Shown here one piece after another: positions 6,863 to 12,148 of a stretch of DNA of 15,905 nt (position 1 is the first letter of the stretch; the number at the start of each line of letters is the position of its first letter). The notes under the pieces are model-generated. The model searched no databases, was not told the origin of the DNA, and was given only the letters and a program-made list of their open reading frames with translations. Position numbers and translations under genes: made by a program. The DNA comes from 2-12-FULL-41-17 sp964562855 (GTDB lineage Bacteria > Patescibacteriota > Microgenomatia > Curtissbacterales > GWA2-41-24): contig CAZLVB010000018.1 in NCBI GenBank assembly GCA_964562855.1, positions 1 through 15,905 on the forward strand, in the 5' to 3' direction.

Positions 6863-7969
6863 ATGAGGATTGGCATTGATGCTAGATTTGTAGGACCACA
6901 AGGAACAGGTCTTGGCAAATATACAGAAAAACTTATTTTGAATCTTGCCGAAATCGACAAAAAGAACCATTACTCAATCTTTTTAAGAAAAAATAATTGG
7001 GACTATCTTGTGTTAAATAAAAATTTCAAGAAAGTTCTTGCCGATATTCCCTGGTACTCAATTAAGGAACAAGTAAAAATGCCCGCAATTTTTAACTTGG
7101 AAAACCTTGACATCTTGCACATACCGCATTTCAATGCCCCCTTCTTTTATAGGAAAAAATTTGTCGTAACTATTCATGACCTCATCCATCATTATTTCCA
7201 GGAGACTTCCGCAACAACCAGAAACGAGATAGTATTTGGTCTTAAAAAAATTGGTTATCAATTTATTATTAGGAATGCCATCAAAAAATCTAAAAAAATA
7301 ATAGTTCCTTCAAATTTTGTAAAGGAAGATATTATCGGGCATTTCAATATTAGTCCCGAAAAGATAGTGGTAACTTACGAAGCCGCCGAGGAAGAATACT
7401 TCAAAAAAAATGGCAAATGGCAAACGGCAAATGGCAAATTTCTAATCTACGTCGGCAACGCCTATCCCCACAAGAATTTAAATCGACTCTTAGACGCATT
7501 CAAAATCTTGACTACGGACTACGGACTACGGACTACCAAACTAGTACTCGTCTGCCCTCGCGACACTTTTCAAAAAAGACTAGATCATGAGATTCAAGTC
7601 AGGGGGCTGGGCACTAAAGTTGCGATATTAGGATATCAAGCTCCAAACGATCTGGCACGTTTATTTTCGAAAGCTTCAGCATATGTTTTCCCTTCACTTT
7701 CCGAAGGATTTGGTATCCCAGGGCTAAATGCAATGGCCTCAGGTCTTCCCGTTGTCTGTTCAAATAGTCCTACCCTTAAGGAAATATATACCGACGCTGC
7801 TTTATATTTTAATCCCAATGATCCCAAAGACATTGCTGTAAAAATAAAAAATGTTCTGTCTAATACTAAAGTAAGGTCAGACTTGATCGAAAAAGGGAAG
7901 GAACAAGCAAAAAAATACTCTTGGCGAAAAATGGCCCAACTTACCCTCAAGACCTATCATGAGGCTTGA
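6863..7969 (+). CDS. GT4-family glycosyltransferase with internal heptad repeats and N at the second EX7E position
   Basis: A 368-residue GT-B protein. It has the N-terminal 'MRIGIDARFVGPQGTGLGKY' loop, V-T-I-H-D-L-I-H-H (102-110), the domain-joining strand F-L-I-Y-V-G-N-A-Y-P-H-K-N-L (193-206), and E281-G-F-G-I-P-G-L-N289-A-M-A-S-G in the donor site. Members of this GT4 branch (mannosyl/rhamnosyl transferases) normally have E-x7-E here; the second glutamate is replaced by N289 (codon AAT). Two tandem heptad repeats lie in the coding sequence, encoding residues about 182-192 (linker between the domains) and 216-225 (a surface loop). The reading frame is intact throughout. GGAG at 6856-6859 is only 3 nt from the ATG. 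Activity may be altered, but the fold seems complete. Confidence 0.88.
   Translation: MRIGIDARFVGPQGTGLGKYTEKLILNLAEIDKKNHYSIFLRKNNWDYLVLNKNFKKVLADIPWYSIKEQVKMPAIFNLENLDILHIPHFNAPFFYRKKFVVTIHDLIHHYFQETSATTRNEIVFGLKKIGYQFIIRNAIKKSKKIIVPSNFVKEDIIGHFNISPEKIVVTYEAAEEEYFKKNGKWQTANGKFLIYVGNAYPHKNLNRLLDAFKILTTDYGLRTTKLVLVCPRDTFQKRLDHEIQVRGLGTKVAILGYQAPNDLARLFSKASAYVFPSLSEGFGIPGLNAMASGLPVVCSNSPTLKEIYTDAALYFNPNDPKDIAVKIKNVLSNTKVRSDLIEKGKEQAKKYSWRKMAQLTLKTYHEA
7408..7439 (+). repeat. Heptad tandem repeat (AAATGGC)4-AAAT inside a GT4 gene
   Basis: Four consecutive 7-nt units (AAATGGC, AAATGGC, AAACGGC, AAATGGC) plus AAAT make 32 nt, the same unit number and length as each arm of the inverted repeat at 4649-4746. 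Since 7 is not a multiple of 3, the units are read in successive frames, giving an N-G-K-W-Q-T-A-N-G-K pattern in the protein at the junction of the two Rossmann domains. Confidence 0.9.
7510..7536 (+). repeat. Heptad tandem repeat (GACTACG)3-GACTAC inside a GT4 gene
   Basis: Three perfect 7-nt units followed by six bases of a fourth, 27 nt in all with no mismatch. It encodes T-T-D-Y-G-L-R-T-T (residues 217-225) between a helix and the strand K-L-V-L-V-C of the C-terminal domain. The perfection at the nucleotide level suggests recent expansion or insertion. Confidence 0.9.
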
Positions 7970-8013
7970 CAATACATAACTGCATTAGAGATCATTTTCG
8001 AAGTTTATCGTAA

Positions 8014-8775
8014 ATGTCAACATTAGCATACATATTAATAGCCACTTTTTTTGGGAGCGTGTTTGCTCTAGCAGGTGGTTTTATCCTCCTTCTAAACGAA
8101 AAACATACCCTTAAAATTTCCCATTGGCTCGCATCTTTCGCAGCCGGTGTATTGCTTGGTTCCGCATTTTTTGATCTTTTACCGGAAGCCTCTCACGAAG
8201 CAGAAGGCTCGGAAATCAATATCTTTTTCTGGGCTTTAGGGGGTATAGTTTTATTTTTCCTAATTGAACGTTTCGTCCATTGGTTTCACCACCATGAGGA
8301 GTACCACGAACATAAGGATGAATCAAAATCGGCGGTCCCGCTTATAGTAATAGGCGATACTATGCATAATTTTCTCGATGGAGTAGTTATAGCGGCCGCT
8401 TTTCTTGCAAGTGTTCCCTTGGGAATTTTAACAACGTTTGCCGTTTTTGCCCACGAAGTGCCACAGGAAATAGGAGACTTCGGATTGCTAATTCATAAAA
8501 AGGTAAACAAAACAAAAATAATTTGGATAAACATATTAAGTGCAGGCGCTTCTTTTTTCGGGGCGATTATTACTTATTTATTAGGGAGCCTCATTGAACC
8601 CTATATTCCGATTTTTCTTGCTCTCACCGCAGGTTTCTTTATTTACATTGCGACTTCAGATCTAATACCGGAAATTCATTTTGAAAAAAGACGCGGATTT
8701 GCATTAATCGAAACAGCCCTTCTTATTTTTGGAATAATCGTGATCTTTTTAGCCGTGAGCCTTCTGGAACATTAA
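8014..8775 (+). CDS. ZIP-family metal (zinc/iron) transporter
   Basis: A 253-residue protein with about eight hydrophobic helices. The paired metal-site helices of the ZIP family are clear: D115-T-M-H118-N119-F-L-D122-G in TM4 and H147-E148-V-P-Q151-E152-I-G-D-F in TM5. A histidine-rich cytoplasmic loop (W-F-H-H-H-E-E-Y-H-E-H, about 90-100) precedes TM4, as in many ZIP proteins, where it binds metal. ZIP proteins move Zn2+ or other divalent cations toward the cytoplasm. The gene starts 44 nt after the GT4 stop with no good Shine-Dalgarno. It has no evident link to glycan synthesis and marks the start of the accessory part of the window. Metal specificity is not readable from sequence. Confidence 0.92.
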   Translation: MSTLAYILIATFFGSVFALAGGFILLLNEKHTLKISHWLASFAAGVLLGSAFFDLLPEASHEAEGSEINIFFWALGGIVLFFLIERFVHWFHHHEEYHEHKDESKSAVPLIVIGDTMHNFLDGVVIAAAFLASVPLGILTTFAVFAHEVPQEIGDFGLLIHKKVNKTKIIWINILSAGASFFGAIITYLLGSLIEPYIPIFLALTAGFFIYIATSDLIPEIHFEKRRGFALIETALLIFGIIVIFLAVSLLEH

Positions 8776-8803
8776 ATCGAAAGCATTAATTATCGTCATT
8801 CGA

Positions 8804-8809
8804 TATAAT
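8804..8809 (+). promoter_or_regulatory. TATAAT -10 box upstream of the GT4 relic
   Basis: A perfect TATAAT ends 7 nt before the GTG at 8817. No convincing -35 is seen at the right distance, and there is no Shine-Dalgarno before the GTG. The spacing matches the other leaderless-type promoters in this window. Confidence 0.5.
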
Positions 8810-8816
8810 CTCCCTG

Positions 8817-8870
8817 GTGAAGATTGCTCTAGTTCACGATGACTTCAATCTCGAAGGTTCTCTATTTTGA
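8817..8870 (+). pseudogene. N-terminal relic of a GT4 glycosyltransferase gene
   Basis: GTG-initiated frame of 17 codons ending in TGA: MKIALVHDDF followed by N-L-E-G-S-L-F. The first ten residues are identical to the N-terminus of the full GT4 at 11042-12148, and 24 of the first 30 nucleotides match. The differences are the start base and third-position changes, all silent apart from GTG/ATG. After residue 10 the similarity ends and no G-G-A-E continuation follows. This looks like the broken start of a paralogous GT4 gene that kept its promoter. Because the silent sites differ, it is not a very recent copy of the intact gene. A short leader peptide is a possible alternative, but the exact GT4 motif favours a relic. 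Confidence 0.65.
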
Positions 8871-8928
8871 GCGAAGCGAGAATCAGAGGCATCGTCCACT
8901 ATTTGGGGCGTGCTGACAAGACAATTAC

Positions 8929-8956
8929 AATATAGCACTTGCAAGTTTTTTGTCAA
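8929..8956 (-). promoter_or_regulatory. Minus-strand promoter with consensus -35 and extended -10
   Basis: Read on the minus strand: TTGACA (8956-8951), a 16-nt spacer (8950-8935), then TATATT (8934-8929) preceded by TGC, an extended -10. Transcription would start near 8922 and run left, antisense to the GT4 relic and then to the 3' end of the ZIP gene. No convincing gene lies downstream on that strand, only a 21-codon frame (8834-8899). The matching elements are clear; whether the site is used is unknown. Confidence 0.45.
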
Positions 8957-8984
8957 TTAAGCAGATAGTTGCATATAAAAGTCA

Positions 8985-8990
8985 TATAAT
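8985..8990 (+). promoter_or_regulatory. TATAAT -10 box, leaderless-type promoter of the orphan GT-B gene
   Basis: Perfect TATAAT with 7 nt between it and the ATG at 8998. There is no Shine-Dalgarno, and the usual start site would fall on or next to the ATG. A second box, TATAAA (8974-8979), lies 18 nt after TTGTCA (8950-8955) and could be an alternative. Confidence 0.6.
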
Positions 8991-8997
8991 TAAACCA

Positions 8998-10170
8998 ATG
9001 CCTGATAGTATGCTTCCAGAAAAACATTTCCCTTTGCAGAATTTAGAGTTGGAAAGGACAGACTTTTATAGTTTTGAAGGGGACAAAACTAGACCGTTGA
9101 TTTTATTTGGACTTCGTGGTCCAGGAGGTATGAACTGTTTATGGCCAGTTGTCAAGCTTTTGAGAGATGAGGGTTATCCGATCGACCTTTTGATTGATAG
9201 TGCCGCCAAGCGAATTTTAGAAACTAAAAACCATCGATTTCTCAAACAACCATCGGAATCACCTTTAAGAAGAATCATGGAAGTCAAACCAGCAGTAGCA
9301 GTTTCTGAATTTTCCGCAGATGCTGGAACAGCTCTAACAGTAACGTGGAGTGAGGAGTCTTACGGGGTGCCAGTAGTCTGGGTTGAAGATTATCCAGATG
9401 TTTTAGGGGGTTATACGGACTTGTACGACTCTTCAATGAGAATAAACCCCGACTATTTATGCGTGATGAGTGAGGCCAGTAGAGATCTGGCAATAAAAAG
9501 AAGACCAACTATGGACCCCTCAAAAATTATGGTCACGGGCCATCCTGATTATGACAAGTATTCAAACATTGATAGGGAAGTAGCCAGGAACGAAACCAGA
9601 AAGAACTTGGGTATTGATGAACAAGATTTTTTAATCGTCTATTCTGGCCTGCTTCCACCACAGACACCAGAAGTTCTCGAACACCTTGTTGAAACTTTGA
9701 ACCAGTCGAACATCCAACAAAACTTAGTGTTATTGCTTTCCAGACATCCAAGAGATATGTACCCAGAACAAGAATACGACAAAGTTTTGGCAAACTTTAA
9801 AGGCAGAGTACTGAAACAAGGTGAGATCAGCTCTGATGACATTGGTTTTGCTTGCGATCTTTTGGTCGCTCCAGGACCTTCTACGGAGGTGTTAAAGTCT
9901 GCCTATCGCAGAGTTCCGTCTATGTTCATCTTTACGGAAGCTGATGCATCCCAGTTAACGAACGATCGCTTACCAATAACTCTGAGAGTGGGAGCAAGCG
10001 AAGGCGTTTTTGATTATCAAGATTTGAAAACTGGGTTACAAAAGTTGATAGAGGACAAAACTTATAGAGATCAGCTTGTTGGCAAAATGCAACGGTATTT
10101 TAATTCCGATGGTCATTCTGCCGAAAGAGTTGCAGAGGTTATCAAAAGGGCAGCAACTCGGGTAAGTTAA
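8998..10170 (+). CDS. GT-B-like protein, possible CDP-glycerol transferase or nucleotide-sugar enzyme relative
   Basis: I do not recognise a specific family for this 390-residue protein. The first half has alternating hydrophobic strands and helices with L-I-L-F-G-L-R-G-P-G-G (34-44) and W-V-E-D-Y-P (143-148 region). The second half carries V-T-G-H-P-D-Y-D (about 191-198) and a late G-P-S-T-E-V-L-K-S-A segment, followed by P-S-M-F-I-F. The G-x-P-x-x-D and G-P-S-T patterns recall GT-B proteins such as UDP-GlcNAc 2-epimerase, Kdo transferase or CDP-glycerol glycerophosphotransferase. There are no membrane segments. I chose ATG 8998 rather than the upstream in-frame TTG 8950, because a TATAAT lies 7 nt before it and 8950 is inside promoter-like sequence. 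It stands alone, flanked by non-coding DNA, which suggests acquired cargo. Confidence 0.7.
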   Translation: MPDSMLPEKHFPLQNLELERTDFYSFEGDKTRPLILFGLRGPGGMNCLWPVVKLLRDEGYPIDLLIDSAAKRILETKNHRFLKQPSESPLRRIMEVKPAVAVSEFSADAGTALTVTWSEESYGVPVVWVEDYPDVLGGYTDLYDSSMRINPDYLCVMSEASRDLAIKRRPTMDPSKIMVTGHPDYDKYSNIDREVARNETRKNLGIDEQDFLIVYSGLLPPQTPEVLEHLVETLNQSNIQQNLVLLLSRHPRDMYPEQEYDKVLANFKGRVLKQGEISSDDIGFACDLLVAPGPSTEVLKSAYRRVPSMFIFTEADASQLTNDRLPITLRVGASEGVFDYQDLKTGLQKLIEDKTYRDQLVGKMQRYFNSDGHSAERVAEVIKRAATRVS

Positions 10171-10265
10171 TCGCCTCTAAAATCATCCTCAGCTAAAAAT
10201 CGTGGCAGCTTTGGTTTTTCTGGTAGCCACTTTTCATTTCGTGGTTGGCTAGGTACTTCCGTGGG

Positions 10266-10274
10266 TGATATAAT
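10266..10274 (+). promoter_or_regulatory. Extended -10 promoter (TGATATAAT) of the CxxC mini-gene
   Basis: TGA followed by perfect TATAAT (10269-10274), 8 nt before the ATG at 10283. There is no Shine-Dalgarno in the gap. A weak -35-like TTGGCT (10245-10250) lies 18 nt upstream. It fits a leaderless transcript. Confidence 0.6.
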
Positions 10275-10282
10275 TATTTCTT

Positions 10283-10411
10283 ATGGTTAGAAGAAAATCT
10301 ACTTGCGGTCTTTGTAAGCCAGACAAGAAATGGAAGCAAACTGATACTAAAGCGAAGCAAGAATTAAGAAAAGAGATTGAAATGGAAATCTTAACATCAA
10401 ATCTTAAGTAA
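10283..10411 (+). CDS. Small basic CxxC protein, 42 residues
   Basis: A 42-codon frame with the sequence pattern M-V-R-R-K-S-T-C8-G-L-C11-K-P-D-K-K-W-K, then a charged helical tail rich in K and E. The C-x-x-C followed by K-P and a cluster of basic residues could bind zinc or nucleic acid, but only one cysteine pair is present, so a full zinc site would need a second chain or other ligands. My recollection is that short C-x-x-C-K-P proteins of this kind recur in many bacterial genomes without known function; I cannot verify that here. An extended -10 box lies just upstream, and the gene ends 20 nt before the DUF433 gene. It could belong to that cassette as a regulator or be independent. Being short, it might also be chance, though promoter and composition argue against this. 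Confidence 0.6.
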   Translation: MVRRKSTCGLCKPDKKWKQTDTKAKQELRKEIEMEILTSNLK

Positions 10412-10413
10412 CA

Positions 10414-10422
10414 TGCTATAAT
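10414..10422 (+). promoter_or_regulatory. Extended -10 promoter (TGCTATAAT) of the DUF433/DUF5615 pair
   Basis: TGC followed by perfect TATAAT (10417-10422), 9 nt before the ATG at 10432, in the short gap after the CxxC mini-gene. There is no Shine-Dalgarno, so the mRNA is probably leaderless. A TTAACA (10391-10396) is too far (20 nt) to be a good -35; the TGn extension may compensate. Confidence 0.65.
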
Positions 10423-10431
10423 TAGCTCGAT

Positions 10432-10671
10432 ATGAAAGTTATCTTTGGCAAAAACATTGTTGCAGATCCGCAAATTCTTGTGGGCAAACCTGTGATACGC
10501 GGGACAAGAATTCCTGTTGATTTAATTCTCAAAAAACTTGCAGAAGATATACCGGTAAAAGAGATTCTAAATGATTATCCTCGTCTTACCAAAGGTCATA
10601 TTCAGGAAATTCTTAAATACGCACATTCTCTTATAACAAGACAAGAAGTTTATCCAATCAACCCCCAATAG
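10432..10671 (+). CDS. DUF433 protein, probable antitoxin
   Basis: The 79-residue product follows the DUF433 pattern closely: I-V-A-D-P-Q-I-L-V-G-K-P-V-I-R-G-T-R-I-P-V (9-29), then helices with L-A-E-D-I-P-V-K-E-I-L-N-D-Y-P-R-L-T (36-53) and a final helix with I-L-K-Y-A. DUF433 proteins are small winged-helix-like DNA-binding proteins. They are commonly encoded just before a PIN-like DUF5615 gene and are regarded as VapB-type antitoxins that neutralise the partner and repress their own promoter. Here the DUF5615 gene follows after 6 nt, exactly in that arrangement. An extended -10 box lies 9 nt before the ATG, making this the first gene of its transcript. Family assignment is strong; the antitoxin role is by analogy. 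Confidence 0.9.
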   Translation: MKVIFGKNIVADPQILVGKPVIRGTRIPVDLILKKLAEDIPVKEILNDYPRLTKGHIQEILKYAHSLITRQEVYPINPQ

Positions 10672-10677
10672 TGCCTC

Positions 10678-11037
10678 ATGGTCAAAAAGCTAAGATTTCT
10701 TGCAGATGAAAGCTTAGAGTACTCTATTGTTTTGTATCTTCGAAAACAAGGTTATGATGTAATTTCAGTTGCTAAAGATTTTCCATCCACTAAAGATAAG
10801 GAAATACTCAAAAAAGCCTATCAAGAAGCAAGAATTATAATAACTAATGACAAAGATTTTGGAGATCTAGTTTTTCTTAATAAACTTTCCCACAAGGGTA
10901 TTATTTTACTGAGATTTAAATCCGAAGAAGTCGAAACTAAGATTAAATTTTTAAAGTCTTTCCTGAAAGATTACTCCACTAAAATTGTCAATAAGTTTAC
11001 AGTGATTGACGAAGCCAAAATTCGGATTAGTTCATAA
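10678..11037 (+). CDS. DUF5615 PIN-like protein, probable toxin
   Basis: The 119-residue protein has the PIN-like DUF5615 landmarks: F-L-A-D10-E11-S-L (7-13), L-R-K-Q-G-Y-D-V (21-28) and I-I-T-N-D58-K-D60-F-G-D63 (54-63). D10, D58, D60 and D63 are the likely metal-binding acidic residues of the nuclease site, all present. PIN-domain toxins cut RNA, and DUF5615 proteins are thought to act the same way, held in check by a DUF433 partner. The length is normal for the family. There is no Shine-Dalgarno, and the ATG lies 6 nt after the DUF433 stop, suggesting coupled translation. The next GT4 gene starts only 4 nt after the stop, so the module may also carry that gene on its transcript. Confidence 0.85.
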   Translation: MVKKLRFLADESLEYSIVLYLRKQGYDVISVAKDFPSTKDKEILKKAYQEARIIITNDKDFGDLVFLNKLSHKGIILLRFKSEEVETKIKFLKSFLKDYSTKIVNKFTVIDEAKIRISS

Positions 11038-11041
11038 TCTG

Positions 11042-12148
11042 ATGAAAATTGCGCTAGTACATGATGACTTTGTCCAGAATGGGGGAGCAGAAAATCTTTT
11101 TGCCGCCATCGCTTCGATTTGGCCGCAGGCACCGATTTACACATCATTGGTAAATTGGAAAAAATTACCCCAGTCAATCGACCCCAAACGCATACATGCT
11201 TCCTGGATGCAAAAAATTCCTTTTGCAAAACAATTTTATAAAATTTTGCTGCCATTTTATGCAATTGCATTTGAGAATTTCAATTTCGATCAATTCGATG
11301 TCGTACTTTCCTCAACTACCAGGTTTGCCAAATCCATTATCACTAAACCCAAAACTATCCATATCTGCTACATCAATAGTCTTCCAAGGTTTTTGTACAG
11401 AGAGCCAATCAAAAAGGAATATCTTCCGGGGTTGTTGGGGATAATCGCTAAACCAATACTCGCATGGCTTGCAAGATGGGACAAAGTGTCGGCATCCCGA
11501 GTCGATCATTATATTGCCAATTCAAATAATGTAAAAAGTGATGTTGTAAATCAGTATGGTTTTGAAAGTTTGGTTATTCATCCATTTGCCGACCTTGATT
11601 TTTTTAAGCCGGCCAAAATCCACGAGTGGAAATTAAAAAGTCAAAATTATTTTTTGGTTGTTAGCCGTTTGGTTAAATGGAAAAAAATCGATCTGGCAAT
11701 TAAGGCTTGTGCTGGTGAAAACTTAAATCTTATCATTGTTGGTGACGGGCCTGATAAAGGAAGACTAGTAAAACTTGCTAAATCAAAAGGGGGTTGCCAA
11801 TTCATGACAAAAGTTTCGCGAATGTTCCTGCGTTCTTTGTACCGAAATTGCCAAGCACTTATTGTTACCCAAGAAGAAGATTTTGGAATCGCTGCCGTTG
11901 AAGCACAGGCGTGCGGCATTCCGGTCATTGCTTACAGGAAAGGTGGACAGGTTGAAATTGTTCAGGAAGGTAAAACCGGCGTTTTTTTCGAAGATCAATC
12001 CACTCAGTCACTTAAAGATGCAATCCAAGAAGCACTTAAGATAAAATGGAGTGTATCAGCTTGTCGGAAAAATTCACTAAGGTTTTCGCAAGCGGCTTTT
12101 GTTGGGAAGTTAAAAAAACAGCTTCAGCTATATGCAGACAGATCATAG
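11042..12148 (+). CDS. GT4-family glycosyltransferase (WbaZ-like, probable mannosyltransferase)
   Basis: A 368-residue GT-B enzyme with 'MKIALVHDDFVQNGGAENLF' at the N-terminus (G-G-A-E donor loop at 14-17). It has P-F-A-D-L-D-F-F at the domain boundary (181-188), Y-F-L-V-V-S-R-L-V-K-W-K-K-I-D (203-217), and a complete E279-D-F-G-I-A-A-V-E287 (EX7E) in the donor site. This pattern is that of WbaZ-type GT4 enzymes, many of which use GDP-mannose. The neighbouring GDP-mannose pyrophosphorylase supports that donor but does not prove it. I chose ATG 11042; an in-frame start at 11006 would overlap DUF5615 by 32 nt and add residues unlike the family. The gene has no Shine-Dalgarno and starts 4 nt after the DUF5615 stop. 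It overlaps the next gene by 17 nt. Confidence 0.9.
   Translation: MKIALVHDDFVQNGGAENLFAAIASIWPQAPIYTSLVNWKKLPQSIDPKRIHASWMQKIPFAKQFYKILLPFYAIAFENFNFDQFDVVLSSTTRFAKSIITKPKTIHICYINSLPRFLYREPIKKEYLPGLLGIIAKPILAWLARWDKVSASRVDHYIANSNNVKSDVVNQYGFESLVIHPFADLDFFKPAKIHEWKLKSQNYFLVVSRLVKWKKIDLAIKACAGENLNLIIVGDGPDKGRLVKLAKSKGGCQFMTKVSRMFLRSLYRNCQALIVTQEEDFGIAAVEAQACGIPVIAYRKGGQVEIVQEGKTGVFFEDQSTQSLKDAIQEALKIKWSVSACRKNSLRFSQAAFVGKLKKQLQLYADRS

Noticed and set aside
729..7969. Alternative genetic code (UGA as glycine)
   Set aside because: TGA ends several genes precisely where the protein families end and the next gene starts, and no family is cut by an internal TGA.
7966..7971. TTGACA as a -35 for the ZIP gene
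   Set aside because: A perfect hexamer, but no acceptable -10 lies 15-19 nt downstream; TAGAGA at 7986 is too close and weak.
8776..8804. Hairpin ATCGAA/TTCGAT after the ZIP gene as terminator
   Set aside because: Only 6 bp with a 17-nt loop and no T-run.
8950..8997. Earlier TTG start for the orphan GT-B gene
   Set aside because: TTG 8950 lies inside promoter-like sequence (minus-strand -35, TTGTCA) and has no Shine-Dalgarno, while ATG 8998 sits 7 nt after a perfect TATAAT.
11006..11041. Earlier start for the GT4 gene at 11042
   Set aside because: It overlaps DUF5615 and adds 12 residues before the family-typical MKIALVHDD N-terminus.
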